A stretch of DNA of 58,690 nt from Sphingomonas lycopersici (GTDB lineage: Bacteria > Pseudomonadota > Alphaproteobacteria > Sphingomonadales > Sphingomonadaceae), in assembly GCF_026130605.1 (NCBI RefSeq), contig NZ_JANFAU010000017.1:1-58690 (forward strand). The letters are read 5' to 3'. Position numbers and translations under genes: made by a program. The notes beneath the pieces were generated by a model. That model worked only from the letters and a program-made list of their open reading frames with translations, did not search any database and had not been told where the DNA came from. Within the stretch, counting starts at the first letter, position 1. Every line of letters starts with the position of its first letter. Of the stretch, positions 1 to 9,119 are shown in pieces.

Positions 1-689
1 GTCGCCCCGCTCGGCGGCGCGACCGGCGGGGCGATCAGCAGCGCTTCGAGCCGGGGCGCGGCGGAAAGCAGGATCGCGCGCGGCGGCGCATCGGGGGTCG
101 CGGCGCGCGCCGCCAGGGCGCGCTCGGCTTCGGCGTCGCCGATGCGCAGCCGCTGGCCGGGCACCGCCGCGATCGCGCGCGCGGCGACCGGGTCGCAATC
201 GATCACCCGCGCCTCGCTGTCGAACGCGATCCAGCCGGTGCCGCCGCGCGCCAGCGCATCCTCGGCGATCGCGAGCCGCAGCCGCTGGCGCTCGGCCTGC
301 GCCAGCCCGGCGAGCGCGACCGCGAGATGCGGCGCGATCGCGGAGAGCAAGGCGCTGTCCGCCGCGGCGAATTCGCGCGTCTCGCTCGACACCGCGAGCA
401 CCGCGCTCGCCCCGCCCGGCTCCGCGACGCGCATGATGCGCAGGTCGCCGGGCGGCGCCTCCTCGAGCTCGGCGGCGGCATAGACGCGATCCGGCCGCAG
501 CCGATCGGGGGCGATCGGGGGCAAGGGCGGCGGCAAGGTCGCCGCGAACGGGCTGATCGCGAGATGCACCGCATCGGCGCGCGCACGCTGGCGCAACCGG
601 GCGAGAAAAATATCCCAATGCGGCTCGTCGCGTACGCCCGCATAGAGCGGCAGGAGCAATTCGGTCTCGTCGATCCGGCTTAATGCCAT
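1..689 (-). CDS. PAS-like/LuxR-type transcriptional regulator, N-terminal part (runs off left edge)
   Basis: The frame is open from an ATG at 689 to the first base of the window, so only about 229 N-terminal residues are present and the C-terminus lies outside. The start MALSRIDETELLLPLYAGV is preceded by GGGAG five bases upstream. A small sensor-like domain is followed by a helical stretch rich in Ala and Leu, then a PAS-like strand pattern (GWIAFDSEARVIDCD). This arrangement is common in sphingomonad regulators that end in a LuxR-type helix-turn-helix, but that domain is not visible here, so DNA binding is inferred. It is divergent from cysD and could control it. The main alternative is a PAS/GAF sensor without DNA binding. 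Confidence 0.55.
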   Translation of the reverse strand, partial: MALSRIDETELLLPLYAGVRDEPHWDIFLARLRQRARADAVHLAISPFAATLPPPLPPIAPDRLRPDRVYAAAELEEAPPGDLRIMRVAEPGGASAVLAVSSETREFAAADSALLSAIAPHLAVALAGLAQAERQRLRLAIAEDALARGGTGWIAFDSEARVIDCDPVAARAIAAVPGQRLRIGDAEAERALAARAATPDAPPRAILLSAAPRLEALLIAPPVAPPSGA

Positions 690-693
690 TTTG

Positions 694-707
694 CTCCCAT
701 ATGGGAG
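694..707. promoter_or_regulatory. Perfect 14-bp palindrome between divergent genes
   Basis: CTCCCATATGGGAG reads identically on both strands and lies in the 54-base gap between the partial regulator and cysD. Its leftward arm also supplies the Shine-Dalgarno sequence of the regulator gene. It could be an operator for autoregulation or control of cysD. It could equally be a ribosome site that happens to be symmetric. Confidence 0.35.
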
Positions 708-743
708 GTTTGGCGAAAAGGCGAATCGGTCAGATCGTCACCC

Positions 744-1658
744 ATGACGACCGATAAGCAAACCCTCACCCACCTCCAGCGGCTGGAGGCAGAGTCGATC
801 CACATCCTGCGCGAGGTGGTGTCGGAATGCGAAAAGCCGGTGATGCTCTATTCGGTCGGCAAGGACAGCGCGGTGATGCTGCATCTCGCGCGCAAGGCCT
901 TTTATCCCTCGCCGCCGCCCTTCCCGCTGCTCCATGTCGACACGACGTGGAAGTTCAAGGCGATGTACGAGCTGCGCGACCGGATGGCGCGCGAGAGCGG
1001 GATGGAATTGCTCGTCTATCACAACCCCGAGGCCGAAGCGCGCGGGATCAACCCGTTCGATCACGGCCCGCTTCACACCGATATGTGGAAGACCGAGGGG
1101 CTCAAGCAGGCGCTCGACAAATTTGGCTTCGACGCGGCGTTCGGCGGCGCGCGGCGCGACGAGGAGAAGAGCCGCGCCAAGGAGCGCGTGTTCAGCTTCC
1201 GCTCGGCCAACCACCGCTGGGACCCGAAGAACCAGCGCCCCGAATTGTGGAACCTCTACAATGCCCGCAAATCGAAGGGCGAGAGCATCCGCGTCTTCCC
1301 GATCTCCAATTGGACCGAGCTCGACATCTGGCAATATATCCAGCTCAACGACATTCCGATCGTCCCGCTCTATTTCGCCGCGCCGCGCCCGACGGTGGAG
1401 CGCGACGGCTTGATCCTGATGGTCGATGACGATCGCTTCCCGTTGAAGCCCGGCGAGACCCCGGTCGAGCGCTCGATCCGCTTCCGCACGCTCGGTTGCT
1501 ACCCGCTGACCGGCGCGGTGGAGAGCGAGGCGACGACGCTGGAAGAGGTGATCCAGGAAATGCTGCTCACCACCACCAGCGAGCGCCAGGGCCGCGCGAT
1601 CGACAAGGACGCCGGCGACGCCAGCATGGAGAAGAAGAAGCAGGAGGGGTATTTCTGA
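744..1658 (+). CDS. cysD: Sulfate adenylyltransferase subunit 2 (CysD)
   Basis: This is the small catalytic subunit of ATP sulfurylase, which with CysN makes adenosine 5'-phosphosulfate from ATP and sulfate in the cytoplasm, the first step of assimilatory sulfate reduction. At 304 residues it matches the usual CysD length. The PP-loop motif SVGKDS is at residues 37-42, and the GGARRDEEKSRAKER segment near residue 138 is typical of the family. The C-terminus with TLGCYPLTGAVES is also characteristic. Its TGA overlaps the ATG of cysNC (ATGA), so translation is probably coupled. The ribosome site is weak. Confidence 0.97.
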   Translation: MTTDKQTLTHLQRLEAESIHILREVVSECEKPVMLYSVGKDSAVMLHLARKAFYPSPPPFPLLHVDTTWKFKAMYELRDRMARESGMELLVYHNPEAEARGINPFDHGPLHTDMWKTEGLKQALDKFGFDAAFGGARRDEEKSRAKERVFSFRSANHRWDPKNQRPELWNLYNARKSKGESIRVFPISNWTELDIWQYIQLNDIPIVPLYFAAPRPTVERDGLILMVDDDRFPLKPGETPVERSIRFRTLGCYPLTGAVESEATTLEEVIQEMLLTTTSERQGRAIDKDAGDASMEKKKQEGYF

Positions 1659-3571
1659 TGACCGCGCCGATTCAGGACAGCGCCTATCAGGTCGATAAGC
1701 TGATCGCCGAGGACATCCACGCCTATCTCGATCGGCATCAGCACAAGTCGCTCTTGCGCTTCATCACCTGCGGCAGCGTCGACGACGGCAAGTCGACGCT
1801 GATCGGGCGGCTGCTCTACGATTCGAAGATGATCTTCGAGGATCAGCTCGCCGCGCTCGAATCGGATTCGAAGCGGGTGGGTACGCAGGGGCAGGAGATC
1901 GACTTCGCCTTGCTGGTCGACGGGCTCGCCGCCGAGCGCGAACAGGGCATCACGATCGACGTCGCCTATCGCTTCTTCGCGACCGAGAAGCGCAAGTTCA
2001 TCGTCGCCGATACCCCCGGCCACGAACAATATACCCGCAACATGGTGACCGGCGCCTCGACCGCCGATCTCGCGGTGATCCTGATCGACGCGCGCAAGGG
2101 CGTGCTGACCCAGACGCGGCGGCACAGCTATCTCGCGCACCTCATCGGCATCCGCCATATCGTGCTGGCGGTGAACAAGATGGATCTGGTCGGTTACGAT
2201 CAGGCGACCTTCGACGCGATCGTCGCCGATTACCGCGCCTTCGCCGGCGAGATCGGGATCGGCGATTTCGTCGCCATGCCGATCTCCGGCTTCAAGGGCG
2301 ACAATATCACCGCCCCCAGCGCCAACACGCCCTGGTATCACGGGCCGTCGCTCGTCGCGCATCTCGAGACGGTCGAGCTCGATGCCGAGCGGGATCAGGC
2401 CAAGCCATTCCGGCTGCCGGTGCAATGGGTCAACCGCCCCAACCTCGATTTCCGCGGCTTTTCGGGGCTGGTGGCGAGCGGGGCGGTCAGCCCCGGCGAT
2501 CGCGTCCGCGTGCTCCCCTCGGGCAAGACGACCGAGGTTGCGCGGGTCGTGACGCTCGACGGCGATCTCGATCGGGCGGTCGCCGGCCAGTCGGTGACGC
2601 TGACCTTCGCCGACGAGATCGATTGCTCGCGCGGCGACGTGATCGCCGCCGCCGACGCGCCGCCCGAGGTTGCCGACCAGTTCGAGGCGACGATCGTGTG
2701 GATGGCGGACGAGGAAATGCTCCCCGGCCGGCCCTATTGGCTCAAGCTCGGCACGCAGACCGTCACCGCCAGCATCCAGCACCCGAAATATCAGGTCAAC
2801 GTCAACACGATGGAGCATCTGGCGGCGAAGACGCTGGATCTCAACGCGATCGGCGTCGCCAATCTCTCCACCGACCGCGGAATCGTGTTCGAGCCCTATG
2901 CGGCCAATCGCGGGCTCGGCGGGTTCATCCTGATCGACAAATTGACCAACGCGACGGTCGCCGCAGGGATGCTGCATTTCTCGCTGCGGCGCGCGCAGAA
3001 CGTCCATTGGCAGGCGCTCGACGTAACGCGCGAGCGGCGCTCGGGGCTCAAGAACCAGCAGCCGATGGTGTTGTGGTTCACCGGGCTGTCGGGCGCGGGC
3101 AAGTCGACGATCGCCAATCTGGTCGAGAAGAAACTGGTGCGGATGAACCGCCACACCTTCCTGCTCGACGGCGACAATGTCCGCCACGGGCTCAACAAGG
3201 ATCTCGGCTTCACCGACGCCGATCGCGTCGAGAACATCCGCCGCATCGGCGAGGTGGCGAAATTGATGACCGATGCGGGGCTGATCGTGATCACCGCGTT
3301 CATCTCGCCGTTCCGCGCCGAGCGGCAGATGGTGCGCGACATGATGGCACCGGGCGAATTCCTCGAGATCTTCATCGACACCCCGCTCGCCGATGCCGAG
3401 GCGCGCGACGTGAAGGGGCTCTATGCCAAGGCGCGCAGCGGGCAGCTCAAGAATTTCACCGGGATCGATTCGCCTTATGAACCGCCGCTCGATCCGGATA
3501 TGCGGATCGACACCACCGGCATGACCCCGGAGGCGGCGGCCGACCTGATCATCGAACGGCTCATCCCATGA
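1658..3571 (+). CDS. cysNC: Bifunctional sulfate adenylyltransferase GTPase subunit / APS kinase (CysNC)
   Basis: A 637-residue fusion. The N-terminal part is the CysN GTPase that drives ATP sulfurylase: G1 loop GSVDDGKST at residues 39-47, DTPGHEQY at 118 and NKMD at 173, followed by elongation-factor-like beta-barrel domains. From about residue 455 comes an APS kinase (CysC) domain with its own P-loop, GLSGAGKS, near residue 475, which converts APS to PAPS. I chose the ATG at 1658 because it overlaps the cysD stop and begins a CysN-like N-terminus; in-frame codons further upstream lie inside cysD. The fused form is common in proteobacteria. Confidence 0.96.
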   Translation: MTAPIQDSAYQVDKLIAEDIHAYLDRHQHKSLLRFITCGSVDDGKSTLIGRLLYDSKMIFEDQLAALESDSKRVGTQGQEIDFALLVDGLAAEREQGITIDVAYRFFATEKRKFIVADTPGHEQYTRNMVTGASTADLAVILIDARKGVLTQTRRHSYLAHLIGIRHIVLAVNKMDLVGYDQATFDAIVADYRAFAGEIGIGDFVAMPISGFKGDNITAPSANTPWYHGPSLVAHLETVELDAERDQAKPFRLPVQWVNRPNLDFRGFSGLVASGAVSPGDRVRVLPSGKTTEVARVVTLDGDLDRAVAGQSVTLTFADEIDCSRGDVIAAADAPPEVADQFEATIVWMADEEMLPGRPYWLKLGTQTVTASIQHPKYQVNVNTMEHLAAKTLDLNAIGVANLSTDRGIVFEPYAANRGLGGFILIDKLTNATVAAGMLHFSLRRAQNVHWQALDVTRERRSGLKNQQPMVLWFTGLSGAGKSTIANLVEKKLVRMNRHTFLLDGDNVRHGLNKDLGFTDADRVENIRRIGEVAKLMTDAGLIVITAFISPFRAERQMVRDMMAPGEFLEIFIDTPLADAEARDVKGLYAKARSGQLKNFTGIDSPYEPPLDPDMRIDTTGMTPEAAADLIIERLIP

Positions 3572-3657
3572 GGCTTGCGAAAATTTTACGGCGCGGGGTG
3601 CCGACCTTTACAAGTCGTTAAGACGAAGCGTGGCATATTGGAGGCAGGGAGAATTCC

Positions 3658-3918
3658 ATGCCTCAGCCCGCACGACGCCAGGACTATGCGCGAGAGCCGC
3701 GCCAGGTTTCGCTGCCCGAACCGCGTTGGATCGCGGGCGACGGCGGCGATTCGCCCGTGCGCGAGCTGCACGGGCGCCTGCTCGAGGCGTTCGGCACCGA
3801 AGGGGCGCGCCGCCCGGCGAACGAGAAGCTCTCGCTGACCTTGCGCGTCGCGACGATCGTCGGCGCCTCGATCGCGCTCTGGGCGGTGATCGGCGGCGTG
3901 ATTTACGCGCTGATTTAA
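3658..3918 (+). CDS. Small single-span membrane protein, unknown function
   Basis: An 86-residue protein with a polar, proline- and arginine-rich N-terminal two thirds and one hydrophobic helix at the C-terminus (VATIVGASIALWAVIGGVIY). It has a GGGAG ribosome site six bases before the ATG. The layout predicts a tail-anchored inner-membrane protein with a cytoplasmic N-terminus. I do not recognise the family. It lies between cysNC and the polysaccharide locus and faces the convergent ligase-like gene, so context gives no function. Confidence 0.6.
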   Translation: MPQPARRQDYAREPRQVSLPEPRWIAGDGGDSPVRELHGRLLEAFGTEGARRPANEKLSLTLRVATIVGASIALWAVIGGVIYALI

Positions 3919-4023
3919 CAAAAAAATACGTGGCGAGCCGACCGCGCGGAGCGCGGCGCTCGATCTCTCCGTCATGCGTGGCCGGCGGAGGCGGGACGTA
4001 TCCCGCGCATTCGGCTCAACGCC

Positions 4024-5583
4024 TCAGTCGGCGGCCGGTTTATTCTGCTGATCGTAGCGCCAGCACGCCGCCACCAGCGCCCCGAGCATCACGAACACCA
4101 GCCCGTGCGAATCCTGCTGGCTCAGCGTCGTCTTCACGATCAGGAAGTTGATCAGCGAGATGATCAGCGGCACCATCATCCCCAATTCCCCTTCGGGGAA
4201 GCGGATCGCGCGACGCACGCCGGCCCAGATCGCCGCCGCGATCATCCCGAAGAACAGCACCAGCCCGACGAGGCCGTATTCCAGCCCGACCGTCAGGTAG
4301 AAATTGTCGATCGAATCGAGCGCCAGCGTCTCGGGCGCACGGCCCATCCCCCAGCCCCACGGTCGATTGAGAATCTTGGGGATGCCGACGTTGAGCTGCT
4401 CCATCCGCATGTCGTTGCTGGATTGCTGCGAGCCGTCGCCCCACACGAGGTGGCGGATCTTGCCGACGAAGAAGGTCGACAGCAAAAAGCCGAATGCCAT
4501 CACGGGATAACCCACCAGCAGCGCGGTGCCGATCGGGCTTTCGGGGTTGGTCTGGCGGTGGCGCAGGCTCCAGAAGAACAGATAGAGCAGGGCCGCCACG
4601 AACATGTTGATCATCCCCATCCGCGAATCGGTCTGGGCGACGACGTAGAACATCAGCGGGAAGGTGGCGGCCGCGATCACGCGGGTGATCGGTCGTTTCG
4701 CGACGAGCGCGAAATGCAGCACGAACGGCGCGGCCAGCCCGAGATATTCGGCAAGGCCCAGCGGCGTGGAGAAGGTCGCGACGGTGCGGTATTTGCCGGT
4801 CGCGCTCCGTATCGCGCCCGACAGGATGCGCGTCACCGTGTCGTCCTGGATCGAAAGCAGCGGCGGGAGATGGCCGGACCACAGCACCTTCTGCATATGC
4901 GCCTCGACCACCGCGAGCGCGCAGACCAGGAGCGTGATCCCCCAGAGCAGCCGGCCGAGCCAAACGAGCCGCCCCGGCTGGCGGAAGGCATAGACCGCGG
5001 CAAAGAACGGCGCGAACCAGCTGAACATCGCCACGCTGAACTTGTTCGCCGAATAGCCGACGTCGGTCGACCAGAAGACGGTGAGGAAGGCGAGCGCGCC
5101 GAATGCGCCGAGCAGCCACGGCACCACCGGCACCGCGGCGAGCGTCTCGGACAATTCGCGACGGAATTGCGCCGAGATCGACAGGCTGACGAGCAGCACC
5201 ACGCCGAGCGGGAGCGAAACCAGCCGCAGCAACGTGATCCACGGCAGGCCCGGGAAATCGATCCCGATGTAATTGGGCCAGCACAGCAGCACCGCGACAA
5301 ATGCGAACAGCAGCTGTGACATCAATTTGGTCGGCGCTCGCCCGACATCGGGGAGCAGCCAGATCACCAGCCCGGCCAGCAGCGCCAGCGGTGCCACCAG
5401 GGGTACGAGGAAATAGGTGGTCGTGATGGCAAAGAACATGCCGACGAACCACGAATAGCCGGAAACCAGCAGCAGCAATTTGATGCGATGACGCTGCCAG
5501 AAGCCCGGCGAGGTATAGCTCCCCAGGATCGGACGCGCGATCGCTCGTTGCCGTCGTCTGAAGAACCTGCCTCTGATCTTCAC
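4024..5583 (-). CDS. O-antigen ligase / Wzy polymerase-like polytopic membrane protein
   Basis: A 519-residue protein with about a dozen hydrophobic segments, starting at GTG 5583 after a strongly basic N-terminus (KIRGRFFRRRQR). The large polar loop in the second half, around NRPWGWGMGRAPETL, and the general layout match the O-antigen ligase / polysaccharide polymerase family (Wzy_C). Such proteins join or transfer lipid-linked glycans at the periplasmic face of the inner membrane. The flippase, acyltransferase and export genes nearby favour a role as the repeat-unit polymerase of the exopolysaccharide. Polymerase and ligase cannot be told apart from sequence alone. The GTG has only a weak ribosome site. 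Confidence 0.82.
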   Translation of the reverse strand: MKIRGRFFRRRQRAIARPILGSYTSPGFWQRHRIKLLLLVSGYSWFVGMFFAITTTYFLVPLVAPLALLAGLVIWLLPDVGRAPTKLMSQLLFAFVAVLLCWPNYIGIDFPGLPWITLLRLVSLPLGVVLLVSLSISAQFRRELSETLAAVPVVPWLLGAFGALAFLTVFWSTDVGYSANKFSVAMFSWFAPFFAAVYAFRQPGRLVWLGRLLWGITLLVCALAVVEAHMQKVLWSGHLPPLLSIQDDTVTRILSGAIRSATGKYRTVATFSTPLGLAEYLGLAAPFVLHFALVAKRPITRVIAAATFPLMFYVVAQTDSRMGMINMFVAALLYLFFWSLRHRQTNPESPIGTALLVGYPVMAFGFLLSTFFVGKIRHLVWGDGSQQSSNDMRMEQLNVGIPKILNRPWGWGMGRAPETLALDSIDNFYLTVGLEYGLVGLVLFFGMIAAAIWAGVRRAIRFPEGELGMMVPLIISLINFLIVKTTLSQQDSHGLVFVMLGALVAACWRYDQQNKPAAD

Positions 5584-5713
5584 CCGTGCTTACTCACATC
5601 CCGGCGGGGTGGCGCGGCGCGCCCCTTTTCTGCGCCCTTCGTCACCTTCGATGACGCGACGGTCGTTAAAAGAAAAGGGTTAACAAGACTGGCGCCGATT
5701 TGATGCATCGCGC

Positions 5714-7267
5714 TCATTCCGTCGCCTCGCGGCGCATGCGCAGCCGCCCGCCGACCGTGCGCACCAGCCGGCCCGCGAAATCGAGCACGAACCGCTCGAA
5801 GCCAGCGGGTTGCCCCGAGAGACGCCACAAGAGCAGATGCGTTCCGGCATAAGCGCCCCCGCCGAGTACCGACTTGGCGACCAGCCCGAGAAGGTTACGG
5901 CTAAAATCGTGGCCCGGCGCGCCGAGCGCAATATCCAGCGCCAGCACGGCGACGATCATCACCGCCGCCGCGACGAAGCTGCGCCAGGCGTTGACGAACG
6001 GCGCGATCAGCGAAACGTGGAAATGCCGCGAAACGAGCTGGAGCGTCAGCAGGACATAGAGGAAGCCCGCGATCGTCAGCCCGATCAGCATCCCGGTAAA
6101 GCCGCCCAGCATCAGCCCGCCCCACAGCAGCGCCAGCCGCATCGCGAAGGTCAGCAGGTTGCGGAGGAACAGCGTGCGCGTCATCCCCTCGACCATCAGC
6201 AGCGCCTGCGCGGATTCGATCAGCCCGCCGAACGCCATCGGCGGCCCGACGAAGCGCAGCACGACGATCGCGTCGGTCCATTTCGGGCCGGCGATCACCA
6301 TGATCGCCTCATGCGCGACCAGCACCATGCCGACCCCGATTGGCAGCAGCACCCCGACCATCGCGGTCTGCGCGGTGGCATAAGCGCGCAGCCGGCGCGG
6401 GAGATCGTCGCTGATCGTCGACAGCGCGGAGAAGATCGCCCGCTGGAGCGCCCAGGCGAGCTGGCTGGTGAGGATCCCCGAAATCTGGATGCCGAGATTA
6501 TATTGGCCAAGCCGCGCAACACCGAACCGCCCGGCGACGATCAGAGAATCCAGCTTGAAGCTCAGATAGTTGGTCATCGCGGCGGCGGACATCCAGCCGC
6601 CGAAGCCGAGGAATAGCCGATAATCGCGCAATTCGAAGCGCGGGCGGAACGGCCGCATGACATGCGTCATGATCGTCATCGTCAGGCTGGCGACGATCGT
6701 GCCGCTGACGAGCGCCCAATAGCTGTGGGTCAGCGCGGCGAGCAGCACCATGATCGCCACCGCGACGATGCGCCCGACGATCGTGACCACCGCCTCGCGC
6801 GAGAAATCGATGTCGCGGATGTAATCGACCATGCGCGGGCTGCGCCAGCCGTCGATCAGCGGCTGGAGCGCGAGCACCAGCAACACGTTGCGGACGTGAT
6901 CGTTGCCGGTCATCACCCCCGCCGGCAGCGCGGCGAGCGCGATCCCCGCAGCGGTGATCACCCCGCGCATTACCCCCAGCGTGAAGGCGGTGGCATAGAG
7001 ATGCTCGTCGCGCCGCGGCGAGCGGACCAGCGCATTGGTGAGCTGAAAGTCGGTCAGCATCTGTGCGAACTCGACCACGATCATCGCCAGCGAGACGATG
7101 CCGAAATCGTTCGGCGTCAGCAGCCGCGCGAGCGCAGCGGTGCTGATGATGCCGATCCCGCGCGACATGAGGTTGACGACCATCAGCAACGAAGCGCCGC
7201 TGGCCGCGCGGCCGCTGACCTGCGGCGCCGGTGACGGCGCCGCCGAATCGGGAAGCGATGCGGTCAT
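5714..7267 (-). CDS. Lipopolysaccharide/exopolysaccharide flippase (Wzx/MATE-like)
   Basis: A 517-residue polytopic protein of the oligosaccharide flippase family, expected to move undecaprenyl-linked repeat units across the inner membrane. The typical N-terminal segment is visible: helix LLMVVNLMSRGIGIISTAAL followed by LARLLTPNDFGIVSLA. I start it at ATG 7267 because this ATG overlaps the stop of the upstream acyltransferase by four bases; the longer frame would start inside that gene. About 12-14 membrane segments run to a basic C-terminus. With the ligase-like gene it supplies the Wzx and Wzy activities of a Wzx/Wzy-type pathway. Confidence 0.88.
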   Translation of the reverse strand: MTASLPDSAAPSPAPQVSGRAASGASLLMVVNLMSRGIGIISTAALARLLTPNDFGIVSLAMIVVEFAQMLTDFQLTNALVRSPRRDEHLYATAFTLGVMRGVITAAGIALAALPAGVMTGNDHVRNVLLVLALQPLIDGWRSPRMVDYIRDIDFSREAVVTIVGRIVAVAIMVLLAALTHSYWALVSGTIVASLTMTIMTHVMRPFRPRFELRDYRLFLGFGGWMSAAAMTNYLSFKLDSLIVAGRFGVARLGQYNLGIQISGILTSQLAWALQRAIFSALSTISDDLPRRLRAYATAQTAMVGVLLPIGVGMVLVAHEAIMVIAGPKWTDAIVVLRFVGPPMAFGGLIESAQALLMVEGMTRTLFLRNLLTFAMRLALLWGGLMLGGFTGMLIGLTIAGFLYVLLTLQLVSRHFHVSLIAPFVNAWRSFVAAAVMIVAVLALDIALGAPGHDFSRNLLGLVAKSVLGGGAYAGTHLLLWRLSGQPAGFERFVLDFAGRLVRTVGGRLRMRREATE

Positions 7268-8412
7268 TGCCCGGGCTCGATCGCCGGCGCGACCTGGAGG
7301 CCGGGTGCGGGGCGCCGGCGGTTCCTGACCAGCTCGAGCACCGGATGCTCGACGAAATGCCATGACAGCATCGCCAGCGGCAGCGTGGCACAGGCGGTGA
7401 GCAGCGCGAGCAAGACGGCCGAATGCGTCGGGAACAACGCATGGACCGCCATCATCGCCGGAAAGGCATAAATGTACATGCCGTAGCTATAATCGGGCCA
7501 GCGTGCGGAGCCGGTGCCGGTCAGGAAGCCGGCGCACAAGACGCAATAGCCGGTGACGAGACTGACGAGGTGCGGAATCGGGAAATATTGGACGCTAAGC
7601 GCCAGCACGACGACCCCGGCGATCGCGACCGACCATGACAGGCGCAGATAGGGCCAGACGACAAGCGCCGCGGTGCCGAGCGCAAACATCGTCCACAGCC
7701 GATCGAAAATCGTCAGATTGTAGACGATCCCGGGGCTGAGATGCTGCCCCGCCCAATGCTGGATCGGCGGCAGATGGAAGAGCAGCGCGAAAATCAGCGA
7801 CGGCAGCAGGAGCAGCGGGACGATCCGCATCGGCCGCGCCAGCGACAGCAGCGCCGCGAGGAACAGAATGACATAGCAGCGCACCTCCCACGGGATCGTC
7901 CATAGCGACCCGTTGATGGTCACCGCCTTGCCCGCAGCGGCGACCCCGGTCAGCGTATATTGGCCCTTGGTCAGCGAAAGATTGCCGACGATGAAGCGCG
8001 TGGTATCGCCGCGCAGATATTGGTCGAGCGGCAATCCGGCGATGAAATAGCCCGCCACGGTGACGACGAGCACCGAGACAGCCAGCCCGGGCCACAGCCG
8101 CGCGAGCCGCGCGCGCGCGAAATCCCACGGGCTGCCGCGCCGCAACAAGCTGTTGTACACGAGGAAGCCGCTGAGAAAGAAAAAGCCGTCGACCGCGAAG
8201 TCGGAGGTCGGCTGCCCGAACAGCATCACCGTCGGGTCGTTCATGTCCGATCCCGTGACGAGCCAGACGCAATGCGACCAGATCACCGCGGAGGCGAGCA
8301 CCAAGCGGACCAGCGTCAGGTTGTTGGCGGTGGGGACAAGACGGGTTGTAGCGTTCACTCGGGTTCCGGATTGCAGGCGCCGGTCAGGCCGCGCGCGACG
8401 ATACGCGGTCAT
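7264..8412 (-). CDS. Acyltransferase 3 family membrane protein (OafA/YrhL-like)
   Basis: A protein of up to 382 residues with about ten membrane helices. Early residues carry the family pattern LTLVRLVLASAVIWSHCVW (Arg and His in the first helix), then DGFFFLSGFLVY and the WTIPWEVRCY motif. These integral membrane enzymes transfer acetyl or succinyl groups to surface sugars, so it probably decorates the exopolysaccharide. The ATG at 8412 gives an 18-residue basic leader; a GTG at 8358 would start just before the conserved region and is equally possible. It is coupled to the flippase by an ATGA overlap. Confidence 0.85.
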   Translation of the reverse strand: MTAYRRARPDRRLQSGTRVNATTRLVPTANNLTLVRLVLASAVIWSHCVWLVTGSDMNDPTVMLFGQPTSDFAVDGFFFLSGFLVYNSLLRRGSPWDFARARLARLWPGLAVSVLVVTVAGYFIAGLPLDQYLRGDTTRFIVGNLSLTKGQYTLTGVAAAGKAVTINGSLWTIPWEVRCYVILFLAALLSLARPMRIVPLLLLPSLIFALLFHLPPIQHWAGQHLSPGIVYNLTIFDRLWTMFALGTAALVVWPYLRLSWSVAIAGVVVLALSVQYFPIPHLVSLVTGYCVLCAGFLTGTGSARWPDYSYGMYIYAFPAMMAVHALFPTHSAVLLALLTACATLPLAMLSWHFVEHPVLELVRNRRRPAPGLQVAPAIEPGQ

Positions 8413-8600
8413 TCATTGCCATTCGCGCCGCCGGGGTACAAGCGCCGCTCGCCGGCGGCGCGCGGCATATCGTCCCGGTGGCGCGGTCGAGCGCCCGAAA
8501 CGGCCGATGGACTGCCCCGCGTTGGTACATTTGATTTTGTGCTGCGCTGCAAAGAAGGCTAATTATCGTGCTATTCCATACCGGCAAGGAGGAAGCGCGC

Positions 8601-9119
8601 GTGGGCAAGGCGGCGGCAATGGTGCAGGGGGTGCTGATGACGGCGCTGCTCGCATCGCCTGTGCCGGCGCGGGCGGCGGTCGTCTACGTCGATCCGGCCA
8701 CGATGCAGTGGCAATCGGATCAAACGGTGGAGGATCGCGACCAGGTGGCGGCGCGCGGATCGGTATGGGGCGAAATGGAACAGGCGGCGCGCATCGCCGC
8801 CGAGCAGGCGGGAATGGCGGGGCGAACCGCGACCGCACGCACCAACGATGCGGTGTTCGCGCAGGCAATGGCGATCCATCTCAACTTGCCCGAAGGCGCC
8901 TCGGTCGAGCGGTTGCTCAATTTCCGGTTGCCCGCGACCGAGATCGGCGGGCCCGCGGCGGCTGCGCAGCCGCGTCAGCGGACGCTGATCGACCTTCTCC
9001 TGGGATCCGACGTTCCCGAGCCGGGGACCTGGCTTTACCTGATCCTCGGCTTCGGGCTGGTCGGCGGGATGCTGCGGTGGCGTGGCCCCGCATCCCGCGT
9101 TCAGGTTACCGGCGGATAG
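8601..9119 (+). CDS. PEP-CTERM sorting-signal protein (probable exosortase substrate)
   Basis: A 172-residue exported protein. The GTG at 8601 has a perfect AAGGAGG eight bases upstream, so I prefer it to a GTG at 8568. The N-terminus is a signal peptide ending near PARA. The C-terminus carries the exosortase recognition pattern: VPEPGTW, then a hydrophobic helix LYLILGFGLVGG, then basic MLRWR. After the basic cluster there is an unusual extra tail of about eleven residues. The middle region has no recognised domain and is rich in Ala, Gln and Glu. An exosortase lies about 3.3 kb away in the same locus. The last 19 bases overlap the end of the convergent beta-helix gene. Confidence 0.85.
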   Translation: MGKAAAMVQGVLMTALLASPVPARAAVVYVDPATMQWQSDQTVEDRDQVAARGSVWGEMEQAARIAAEQAGMAGRTATARTNDAVFAQAMAIHLNLPEGASVERLLNFRLPATEIGGPAAAAQPRQRTLIDLLLGSDVPEPGTWLYLILGFGLVGGMLRWRGPASRVQVTGG

